Positions 1-5,402 of a DNA stretch of 7,924 bases are shown here, piece by piece. Source of the DNA: an uncultured Clostridia bacterium. Its GTDB lineage: Bacteria > Bacillota > Clostridia > Oscillospirales > Ruminococcaceae. Below the pieces are notes generated by a model. That model searched no databases. It had not been told where the DNA came from and saw nothing but the letters and a program-made list of their open reading frames with translations. The position numbers were made by a program, and so were the translations under genes. The DNA lies in the NCBI GenBank assembly GCA_947165805.1, contig CAMVBT010000111.1, positions 1-7,924 of the forward strand, read 5' to 3'. The first letter of the stretch is position 1. Each line of letters begins with the position of its first letter.

Positions 1-200
1 AGCTCCTGCACAGGTCTGCTCACTTCGCCGCCCGCTTCGTATTCAGCGTGCGCGTCCTCATAGACTGCCAGATCGTATTCCTCCTCTATACGGTCAAAAA
101 GCGCCCTTTTGAACGCCTCACCGACCGATATGGAATGAAGGCGCGCATAGCTTTCAGCCAGCTTCTTTTCCTCCTCAGTCAGTCTTATCGAAAAAACCAT
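1..200 (-). CDS. Ribbon-helix-helix antitoxin-like protein (RelB/DUF6290 type), partial
   Basis: Reading the minus strand from ATG at 200-198 gives 66 residues that run off the left edge, so the C-terminus and any partner gene are not visible. The start MVFSIRLTEEEKKL, followed by a helix and the ISVGEAFKRAL segment, has the short beta-strand, helix, helix pattern of MetJ/Arc ribbon-helix-helix DNA-binding proteins. The following EEYDLAVYEDAHAEY stretch is typical of the small RelB/DUF6290-like antitoxins of Clostridia. The known role of such proteins is to bind their own promoter as dimers and to neutralise a RelE/ParE-type toxin with the C-terminal tail; here that is inferred. The start is supported by a GGAGGAG ribosome binding site (complement of 211-217) and a consensus promoter just upstream. 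A toxin gene would lie beyond position 1, and its presence cannot be judged. A solitary RHH regulator is the alternative. Confidence 0.72.
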   Translation of the reverse strand, partial: MVFSIRLTEEEKKLAESYARLHSISVGEAFKRALFDRIEEEYDLAVYEDAHAEYEAGGEVSRPVQE

Positions 201-223
201 AGTTACTCTCCTCCTCCGTATAA

Positions 224-232
224 TACATTGTA
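224..232. promoter_or_regulatory. Possible autoregulatory operator overlapping the -10 box
   Basis: TACATTGTA is an odd palindrome (TACA-T-TGTA) that overlaps the -10 hexamer of the minus-strand promoter. Ribbon-helix-helix antitoxins usually repress their own promoters by binding short palindromes at or near the -10 region, so this is a candidate site. Nine bases alone is weak evidence, and the palindrome may be incidental to the A/T-rich -10 box. Confidence 0.35.
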
Positions 233-255
233 CTACATTTCTGTGGTTTTGTCAA
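227..255 (-). promoter_or_regulatory. Sigma-A type promoter for the antitoxin-like gene
   Basis: On the minus strand there is a perfect -35 box TTGACA (complement of 250-255), a 17-base spacer and a -10 box TACAAT (complement of 227-232). Transcription would start near 219-221, giving a leader of about 20 bases that holds little more than the Shine-Dalgarno sequence. Confidence 0.85.
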
Positions 256-421
256 GAGGTATTTCAGAAAAATATTAATTATGCCCGGTTAGGAGGTTTG
301 ACGCAGTAAACGGCGTGGATAGCTCTTTTTCTCTCAAATTGGGTTTTTAGTGGTTCCCTATATATTATATACAAACATAATTATACGAAATGCTGAAAAA
401 ACAAGTTTTGATCGAATGTTA

Positions 422-450
422 TTGACGATATGGAGTGAATATGATATAAT
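422..450 (+). promoter_or_regulatory. Sigma-A type promoter for the VWA surface protein gene
   Basis: TTGACG (422-427), 17 bases, TATAAT (445-450). It lies 42 bases upstream of the ATG at 492, which gives a leader of roughly 35 bases. The AAAGGA ribosome binding site (474-479) sits 12 bases before the start, slightly farther than usual. The stretch 261-421 between the two divergent promoters shows no gene or clear site. Confidence 0.85.
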
Positions 451-466
451 ATAAGTTAATATTATA
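445..466. repeat. A/T inverted repeat overlapping -10 box and transcription start
   Basis: TATAATAT (445-452) and ATATTATA (459-466) are perfect 8-base complements separated by AAGTTA. The left arm contains the -10 hexamer. It could be an operator or form a weak hairpin at the 5' end of the mRNA. As it is pure A/T in an A/T-rich promoter region, chance is a real possibility. Confidence 0.4.
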
Positions 467-491
467 CCCCCCGAAAGGATGAAACCACCGA

Positions 492-2765
492 ATGGCAAAC
501 AGAAAATATTCGGCGCGCGCCACGGACGGCTCGAAAGCAAAGCCCCTTATAATCGGCATAGCGGCTGCCGCGGTCGTCGCTATCGGCATTCTCGGCTATC
601 TCGCGATGAAAGCGAATGAGGACAATCTTTCCGCAGCGCTGAGATATAACTTCAACAGATTCTACCCCTCCACATATAATACCGCCGAAGAAATGAAGGA
701 CGACGCCGACCAGGACAGAGACGGCGTTAAAAACGCGGACGAGGCAGCCGCGAAAACAAGCCTCATCGCTGCCGACACGGACGGCGACGGCCTTACCGAC
801 AGCAAGGAAAAGGAATACGGCACTGACCCCACCAATCCCGACTCCGACGGCGACGGTCTTAAGGACGGCACCGAGGTGCTGGCGGCTCTCGACCCGCTCT
901 CGCTCATCACAGACGGCAAGACCAAGGACTCCGAAAGAACGTTCGTGCGGGAGATAGAATTCCCCGACGGAAAAGTAACGCTCACCGGACACGGCAACAT
1001 CTACGGCGCCACAGTCGATAAGCTCTCGCTGAACTCCATAGCCGCGAACGCAGGCGTTATCACGGCTCCATACGAGGTACACTGCGAGGGAGGCTTCGAT
1101 TCCGGCAAGCTGAGCTTCAACTTCGACACAAAGGCTGCCGAGTACGCCGGTATCACAGCTGCCGACCTCTGCGTTTTCAGATTTGACCCGTATTCAAAGA
1201 AATACTCCGAGCTCAGCGGCGCCGTATTCAGCGACAACGACTCGGTCTACTGCAATTTCAGCGAGAACGGCGTCTATGTGCTCGGCTCGAAAAAGACCAT
1301 TCACAAGGCCGCCGAGGCATATCAGAGCGGTCAGATGAACGTTCATCTGCTCATAGACAACTCCGGCTCCATGTACCCGAAGGCAATACAGTCCACCTCG
1401 AAGGAGAACGACATCAACTTCAAGAGACTGTCCTTCGCGCAGAACTTCGTCACATCGCTGAACGGCTCGGTGAAATACGCCATTTCCTCGTACACATCCG
1501 ACTTCAAGACGCTCTGCGGCTTTGAGTCCGACAAATCGACGGTAGTGAACGCGATACAGTCCATTCGCACGCTTGGCCCCGGATTTGACGGCACAAGCGT
1601 CGAAAGAGCGCTGATGCTCGGTCTGGAGAGCTTCGACGAATCCACGCTCAGCGAAAGAAACGTCATAATCCTGCTGACGGACGGCATCTCCACCGACACG
1701 GCGGGCTACACTCTCGCGGATATCGTGTCCCTCGCAAAAGCGAAGAATGTCACGATAAACACCATAAGCCTCGGAAACGAGATAGACCGCGAACTTCTCC
1801 AAAAGATAGCCGCAAGCACAGGCGGCCAGTATTACCCGCTTGAGGAGGCCGATATACTCGAGGGTCTCTACACGACCCTGATAGCCTCCATGGACGACGA
1901 TATCGTCGATGACGACTACGACGGCACTCCCGACAGCTACACGCTCTACGATACAGGCTTCAACCCCGATTTCAACGGTTTCAGCTTCGGCAACTTCAAG
2001 ACGAAGGAAGCCTCCACCCTCGATTTCGGCATGATAATGCTGGCGAGAGACTGGTTCCGCGGCAGAGTTCCGGAAGCCTTTGAAAAGGGCAAGGACCTGT
2101 CATATACATTTGAGGGAACTACGATCTCCACAGACGAGCCTCTGCGCAAGGTCATTCTCCAGACTATGCAGACCACATGGCTCGACCCGGAGAATTATCT
2201 GAATTTCGCTTCAAGCGGCAAGACCCTGCGCGTAAAGAGCGAGGACGCCGCCAATGCCCAGAACAAGGGCTGGCTCAAGATAACGATACCGTACAATGAG
2301 CCCGGCACCGGCTGGGAAGAAGCCGAAGTCCTTGTGCCGAACTTCAACTCCAATACCCTGCGCACCGAATACAGCGCCAACGACTACGCGATGATACGCG
2401 CAATTCACTGCTACAACACCCTGCGCGATACGGGCAGCTCGTTCGTTCTCAACAGCGAGAACGACCTCAACAGGGTCAAGAGCATTCTCGCCGAGGGCAA
2501 CCCGGTAGTTACAAAGATACTCTGGTCGGAAAGCGACGGAAAGTGCTACAGCCGCTACGTCCTGCTCACAGCTCTGCGCCGCGATCTCGAAGACCCCAAT
2601 GTTTTCAGAATGAAGATATACGACGTGAATAAGGAATCCTCGTCCACGATCGTAATGAACCGCACACCAAAGATCGGCTCCGGCGTCGTCAAGGACTTCT
2701 CGTATACCGCAAAGTGGGACAATAAGTCCGTTTCCCTGACCTGCTGCCTCACAGAACTCAATTAA
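492..2765 (+). CDS. Membrane-anchored TSP3-repeat / von Willebrand factor A domain protein
   Basis: A 757-residue protein, probably an extracytoplasmic adhesion or binding protein tethered to the membrane. Residues 1-17 are basic and residues 18-38 are a single hydrophobic segment that looks like an uncleaved signal anchor (N-in, C-out). Residues 73-128 carry three thrombospondin type 3-like calcium loops (D73-D75-D77-G, D95-D97-D99-G, D117-D119-D121-G, with the TDPTNPDSDGDG spacing typical of these repeats). A beta-rich region (about 150-268) precedes a VWA domain (about 282-465). The VWA domain has a complete MIDAS metal site: D289-x-S291-x-S293, T368 and D397 in LLTDG. A further acidic loop (D473, D475, D477, D481) directly follows the VWA domain. 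Residues 500-757 match no family I can name with confidence. There is no LPXTG motif. The gene has its own promoter and is followed at 2937 by a terminator, so it is probably monocistronic. The ligand is unknown. Confidence 0.88.
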   Translation: MANRKYSARATDGSKAKPLIIGIAAAAVVAIGILGYLAMKANEDNLSAALRYNFNRFYPSTYNTAEEMKDDADQDRDGVKNADEAAAKTSLIAADTDGDGLTDSKEKEYGTDPTNPDSDGDGLKDGTEVLAALDPLSLITDGKTKDSERTFVREIEFPDGKVTLTGHGNIYGATVDKLSLNSIAANAGVITAPYEVHCEGGFDSGKLSFNFDTKAAEYAGITAADLCVFRFDPYSKKYSELSGAVFSDNDSVYCNFSENGVYVLGSKKTIHKAAEAYQSGQMNVHLLIDNSGSMYPKAIQSTSKENDINFKRLSFAQNFVTSLNGSVKYAISSYTSDFKTLCGFESDKSTVVNAIQSIRTLGPGFDGTSVERALMLGLESFDESTLSERNVIILLTDGISTDTAGYTLADIVSLAKAKNVTINTISLGNEIDRELLQKIAASTGGQYYPLEEADILEGLYTTLIASMDDDIVDDDYDGTPDSYTLYDTGFNPDFNGFSFGNFKTKEASTLDFGMIMLARDWFRGRVPEAFEKGKDLSYTFEGTTISTDEPLRKVILQTMQTTWLDPENYLNFASSGKTLRVKSEDAANAQNKGWLKITIPYNEPGTGWEEAEVLVPNFNSNTLRTEYSANDYAMIRAIHCYNTLRDTGSSFVLNSENDLNRVKSILAEGNPVVTKILWSESDGKCYSRYVLLTALRRDLEDPNVFRMKIYDVNKESSSTIVMNRTPKIGSGVVKDFSYTAKWDNKSVSLTCCLTELN

Positions 2766-2767
2766 GC

Positions 2768-2787
2768 CGCTCGAGAACGGGAACAAG
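2768..2787 (+). repeat. Truncated 20-base copy of the repeat head
   Basis: These 20 bases are identical to 2798-2817, inside the head of repeat copy A, at a 30-base offset. The copy begins only two bases after the stop codon of the VWA gene. It looks like the remnant of another copy, or a local duplication of the head. Confidence 0.85.
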
Positions 2788-2789
2788 AG

Positions 2790-2881
2790 GTCGCTTACGC
2801 TCGAGAACGGGAACAAGTTGCCTCCGGCGGCCAGCTTTTTGAAAAAAGCTGGGCAAAAACTTTTCAAACGCTTCGCCTTGC
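2790..2881 (+). repeat. Modular intergenic repeat, copy A
   Basis: A 92-base unit defined by comparison with copy B at 3023-3113. It consists of a 44-base head (2790-2833) that is the exact reverse complement of 3070-3113; a central hairpin with 10-base arms CCAGCTTTTT (2831-2840) and AAAAAGCTGG (2843-2852) around a 2-base loop; a 16-base A/T-rich linker; and a 13-base tail CGCTTCGCCTTGC (2869-2881) that is the exact reverse complement of 3023-3035. It lies in the 3' untranslated region of the VWA gene, upstream of the terminator. No T-run follows the hairpin, so it is not a canonical terminator itself. A non-autonomous REP/MITE-like dispersed element is my inference. Confidence 0.85.
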
Positions 2882-2936
2882 AGACTCCTTACGAACTGCC
2901 TCTATTGTAAGTAAAAGACACTGAAAGTATAATAAT

Positions 2937-2968
2937 TACTGCTCCTTCCAATGCTGAAAGGAGCAGTA
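2937..2968 (+). terminator. Intrinsic terminator of the VWA gene
   Basis: TACTGCTCCTT (2937-2947) pairs perfectly with AAGGAGCAGTA (2958-2968) around a 10-base loop, and the stem is followed at once by TTTTTT (2969-2974). This is a textbook Rho-independent terminator for plus-strand transcription. It lies 171 bases beyond the VWA stop codon, with repeat copy A in between, which makes an unusually long 3' untranslated region. Confidence 0.9.
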
Positions 2969-3022
2969 TTTTTTATCTTTCGTTATTATGATTGCTTTAA
3001 AAGGCGTACTACCTGCCAATTA

Positions 3023-3113
3023 GCAAGGCGAAGCGCTTTAGTTTAGGGTCCACCCCTTTTTTAAAGGGGTGGCCGCCGGAGGCAACTTGTTCCCGTTCTC
3101 GAGCGTAAGCGAC
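3023..3113 (-). repeat. Modular intergenic repeat, copy B (inverted)
   Basis: The 91-base partner of copy A, in the opposite orientation. Read on the minus strand it has the same order: 44-base head (3113-3070), central hairpin with 10-base arms CCACCCCTTT and AAAGGGGTGG (3072-3063 and 3059-3050) around a 3-base loop, a 14-base linker, and the 13-base tail (3035-3023). Head and tail are identical to copy A, but the inner part of the hairpin stem and the linker differ. It lies between the terminator and the promoter of the next cluster. Confidence 0.85.
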
Positions 3114-3163
3114 AACTAAAAGGCGCGGTTTTTTCGTGTTTGCCGCATAAATCAAAAAAACAC

Positions 3164-3192
3164 TTGCAAAATATTATAAAATATAGTATAAT
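3164..3192 (+). promoter_or_regulatory. Sigma-A type promoter of the site-2 protease/scpAB cluster
   Basis: TTGCAA (3164-3169), 17 bases, TATAAT (3187-3192). It lies 39 bases upstream of the ATG at 3232, giving a leader of about 30 bases. This is the only strong promoter seen ahead of the site-2 protease, scpA and scpB genes. Confidence 0.8.
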
Positions 3193-3231
3193 ATAGAAAG
3201 ATATTGTTTGCAGAAGAATTGAGGTTTTTTA

Positions 3232-3903
3232 ATGTTCAGTGCTATTATGTCGGGAAATCTCCTGACTATCATACTTACGGCGTTTTCCATACTCGTCATG
3301 CTGTTCGTGGTATTCCCGCTGCATGAAAGCGCCCACGCCCTCACGGCAAAGCTCCTCGGCGACGATACCGCCGAAAGACAGGGACGCATAACGCTCAACC
3401 CCTTCGCTCACCTCGACCTCATCGGAACGATAGGCATTATCCTCTTCCGCGTGGGCTGGGCAAAGCCTGTTCCTGTCAACACAAGAAGATGTACAAAAAT
3501 AAAGAGCGAGAAAGCGGCTATGGCTCTGACAGCCGCCGCCGGACCCCTTGCGAACGTTCTTTCCTCGCTCGTTTTTCTGATAATCGAGAAAATACTGATC
3601 GTCAACTACAACGCAAGCGGAGCGCAGGTGCTCTACTACCTTATCCTCGCGCTCGAGCTGATAATACAGATAGACCTCTATAACGGCGTTTTCAACCTGC
3701 TGCCCATTCCGCCGTTCGACGGGTCGAGAGTATTCTTCGCTTTCCTGCCCCAGAAATACTACTTCGCGATAATGCAGTATGAGCAGTACATCATGATAGG
3801 TCTGCTGGTGCTGATGTACACGGGCATTCTTTCGATACCGTTCCAGTTCATCACGGACGCTATATACACCCTGCTTGACCTGATAACGAAGTTCATCTGC
3901 TGA
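3232..3903 (+). CDS. Site-2 protease family protein (peptidase M50)
   Basis: A 223-residue integral membrane zinc metalloprotease of the S2P/M50 class, which cleaves substrates within or near the membrane. The zinc ligands are visible in HESAH (H31-E32-x-x-H35, the HExxH motif) at the end of the first membrane segment (about 9-30). The second conserved motif is LLPIPPFDG (156-164), with D163 as the likely third zinc ligand. Other membrane segments fall around 95-118, 133-157 and 184-208. RITLNPFAHLDLIGT (52-66) and AAGPLANVL (102-110) are typical of the small single-domain members found in Clostridia. No PDZ or CBS domain is present. GAGG (3221-3224) lies 7 bases before the start. The gene ends one base before scpA, so the two are cotranscribed. 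M50 proteases beside scpAB are common in Bacillota, but the substrate is unknown, and I see no sequence link to a specific anti-sigma factor. Confidence 0.92.
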   Translation: MFSAIMSGNLLTIILTAFSILVMLFVVFPLHESAHALTAKLLGDDTAERQGRITLNPFAHLDLIGTIGIILFRVGWAKPVPVNTRRCTKIKSEKAAMALTAAAGPLANVLSSLVFLIIEKILIVNYNASGAQVLYYLILALELIIQIDLYNGVFNLLPIPPFDGSRVFFAFLPQKYYFAIMQYEQYIMIGLLVLMYTGILSIPFQFITDAIYTLLDLITKFIC

Positions 3904-3904
3904 T

Positions 3905-4660
3905 ATGGAAGAATTAAGCTTCAGGCTGGAGATATTCGAGGGGCCGCTCGACCTTATGCTGAACCTCATAAGCAAGCATAAGCTCAATATCCGCGACATC
4001 GAGATATCCATACTGCTCGACCAGTTCCTCGATTATCTGGACAGGATGCAGGAGGCGGATATCGACGTCGCGGGAGAGTTCGTCGAAATGGCGGCTCATC
4101 TCATATACATCAAGACCGCGGAGCTCCTGCCGAAGCAGGAGGTCGAGGAGCTCAAAAAGGAGCTCTCCGGACGCCTCATCGAGTACGCGCTGTGCAAGCG
4201 CACCGCCGAGCGCCTGAAACGGCACTATATCGGGGATTCGGTGTTCGTGCGCGAGCCGCTCGACATTCCGGTGGACAAGATATACCGCGGACGTCACGAC
4301 CGCTATGAGCTGCTGGAGAACTACACGGCGGTAAGCACCAAGAGCAGGCGGCTCAAGCAGGACGCCAAGCTCGTTTTGCAGCCGATAGTCGCTCAGTCCT
4401 ACGTCAGCGTGTTCGCAAAGCTGATATTCGTACTGCGCAGGCTGCGCACAGGCGAGGAGATCGAGGTCAGGTCACTGTACAAGGGACAGAGCCGGTCGGC
4501 GCAGGTGGCGGTGTTCCTCGCGCTGCTGGAGCTCTCGAAGCGCGGCAGAGTAAAGTTCTCCGAGGACGGCGAGACGATAATAATGTCCGACGGTACAGAA
4601 ACGCAGACAAACGAAAACAATGACGAAAACAACTCGGAAGGCGGGGTGACGGAGGAATGA
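3905..4660 (+). CDS. scpA: Segregation and condensation protein A
   Basis: A 251-residue kleisin subunit of the bacterial condensin SMC-ScpA-ScpB, which compacts and helps segregate the chromosome. The N-terminal domain has the family signature FEGPLDLMLNLI (11-22), then LNIRDIEI and the helix with GEFVEMAAHLIYIKTAELLP (57-76), which contacts the SMC neck. The C-terminal winged helix (about 195-228, QVAVFLALLELSKRGRVKF) would bind the SMC head. The last ~24 residues form an Asn/Glu-rich tail. Length is normal for the family. The ATG lies one base after the site-2 protease stop codon and I see no good ribosome binding site before it, so translation is probably coupled to the upstream gene. The stop codon overlaps the scpB start in ATGA. 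Confidence 0.95.
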   Translation: MEELSFRLEIFEGPLDLMLNLISKHKLNIRDIEISILLDQFLDYLDRMQEADIDVAGEFVEMAAHLIYIKTAELLPKQEVEELKKELSGRLIEYALCKRTAERLKRHYIGDSVFVREPLDIPVDKIYRGRHDRYELLENYTAVSTKSRRLKQDAKLVLQPIVAQSYVSVFAKLIFVLRRLRTGEEIEVRSLYKGQSRSAQVAVFLALLELSKRGRVKFSEDGETIIMSDGTETQTNENNDENNSEGGVTEE

Positions 4661-5274
4661 ATTACGCGGAGGGCATCGCGGCGGTAGAAGCCGTGATGTT
4701 CGCATACGGCGACCCGATAAGCCCGGAAAAGCTCGCCGAGGCGACGGAGCTGGACGTTGAGACCGCCGTCAAGCTTGTCGATCATCTTGAAAGGCAGTAC
4801 AACGTCCGTGAGAGCGGGCTTACGATACTGCGGATAAACGGAGGTTTCCAGATAGCGGCGCGCAGGGAGTTCGCGGACAACGTGAAAAAGGCTCTCGAGA
4901 CCAAGCGCCAGCAGCCGCTCTCGCAGGCGGCAATGGAAGTCCTCGCGATAGTAGCCTACAATCAGCCGGTCACCAAGTCCTTCGTCGAGCAGGTGCGCGG
5001 CATTGACAGCAGCAGCGTCGTGAACAGCTTATGCGAGCGCGGGCTGCTTGAAGAGGCGGGGCGGCTCGATCTGCCCGGACGGCCTATATCCTACCGCACC
5101 ACGGACACATTTCTGCGGTGCTTCGGGCTCAGCAGGATCGAGGAGCTCCCTCCCCTGCCCGATCAGGACGGTCAGCTCGACTTCGACGAACTCGCGGAGC
5201 TCGAAAAGGAGCGCGAACTCGGCTATCCCGACAGCACAGACACCGGTGACGCGAATTTCGACGAAACAACATAA
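4657..5274 (+). CDS. scpB: Segregation and condensation protein B
   Basis: A 205-residue partner of ScpA in the SMC condensin, working as a dimer that bridges the kleisin. Two winged-helix domains are visible: residues 4-80 (EAVMFAYGDPIS through ILRINGGFQIAAR) and about 86-160 (LSQAAMEVLAIVAYNQPVTK, VRGIDSSSVVNSLCERGLL, GRPISYRTTDTFLRCFGL), all conserved ScpB signatures. The tail after 165 is acidic. The ATG overlaps the scpA stop codon by four bases. GGAGG (4651-4655) lies only one base before it, too close to be ideal, while GGGGTGA (4643-4649) is at a better distance. Coupled translation from scpA is likely. No clear terminator follows. Confidence 0.95.
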   Translation: MNYAEGIAAVEAVMFAYGDPISPEKLAEATELDVETAVKLVDHLERQYNVRESGLTILRINGGFQIAARREFADNVKKALETKRQQPLSQAAMEVLAIVAYNQPVTKSFVEQVRGIDSSSVVNSLCERGLLEEAGRLDLPGRPISYRTTDTFLRCFGLSRIEELPPLPDQDGQLDFDELAELEKERELGYPDSTDTGDANFDETT

Positions 5275-5345
5275 TGCAGAATTGTAACAAGCGGCAGATA
5301 CCATCGTATCCCGTCAGTTTTAAGATCGCCGCGAAGCGGCACCAC

Positions 5346-5370
5346 AACTGTTAACTGTTAACTGTAAACT
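5346..5370 (+). repeat. Heptamer tandem repeat (AACTGTT)
   Basis: Three full units and one partial unit of a 7-base repeat: AACTGTT (5346-5352), AACTGTT (5353-5359), AACTGTA (5360-5366), AACT (5367-5370). Each junction forms the palindrome GTTAAC. It lies in the 128-base gap between scpB and the DUF2953 gene. A small GCCGC-GAA-GCGGC hairpin (5328-5340) just upstream has no T-run and is not a convincing terminator. Confidence 0.8.
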
Positions 5371-5381
5371 ATATATTATTT

Positions 5382-5398
5382 TTTTCCTGAAAGGAAAA
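5382..5398 (+). promoter_or_regulatory. Short hairpin enclosing the DUF2953 gene ribosome binding site
   Basis: TTTTCCT (5382-5388) is the exact complement of AGGAAAA (5392-5398) around a GAA loop, and the right arm carries most of the AAGGA ribosome binding site (5391-5395) for the ATG at 5403. The stem is mostly A-U and probably weak, so any effect on translation is speculative. Confidence 0.4.
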
Positions 5399-5402
5399 CA
5401 AG

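Larger units (their letters stand above)
2766..3231. other. Intergenic region without a gene, repeat-rich
   Basis: 466 bases between the VWA gene and the site-2 protease gene. I find no coding region with a ribosome binding site and a recognisable product. The region contains, in order: a truncated repeat (2768-2787), modular repeat copy A (2790-2881), an intrinsic terminator (2937-2968), copy B in the opposite orientation (3023-3113), and a promoter (3164-3192). Confidence 0.85.

Noticed and set aside
298..326. TTGACG at 298-303 as a second promoter for the VWA gene
   Set aside because: No -10-like hexamer occurs 16-18 bases downstream, whereas the promoter at 422-450 is complete.
291..340. 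AGGAGG at 291-296 suggesting a small gene or leader peptide
   Set aside because: The start codons in reach (TTG at 298, GTG near 315) give only 3 and about 11 codons, and there is no promoter in the right place.
2831..2862. Hairpin of repeat copy A as the terminator of the VWA gene
   Set aside because: The stem is followed by GCAAAAAC and not by a T-run, while a canonical terminator with six Ts is present at 2937-2974.
2211..2867. Minus-strand open frame reaching from the VWA gene into repeat copy A
   Set aside because: No recognisable product. It overlaps a well-supported gene and starts inside a repeat, so it is not coding.
3136..3163. GTGTTT...AAACAC inverted repeat just upstream of the -35 box at 3164
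   Set aside because: Only 6 base pairs around a 16-base loop in A/T-rich sequence, which is easily expected by chance.
2766..3231. CRISPR array, tRNA or riboswitch in the repeat-rich gap
   Set aside because: The repeats are one inverted pair plus one fragment, not regularly spaced direct repeats. No tRNA-like cloverleaf or known riboswitch core was seen.
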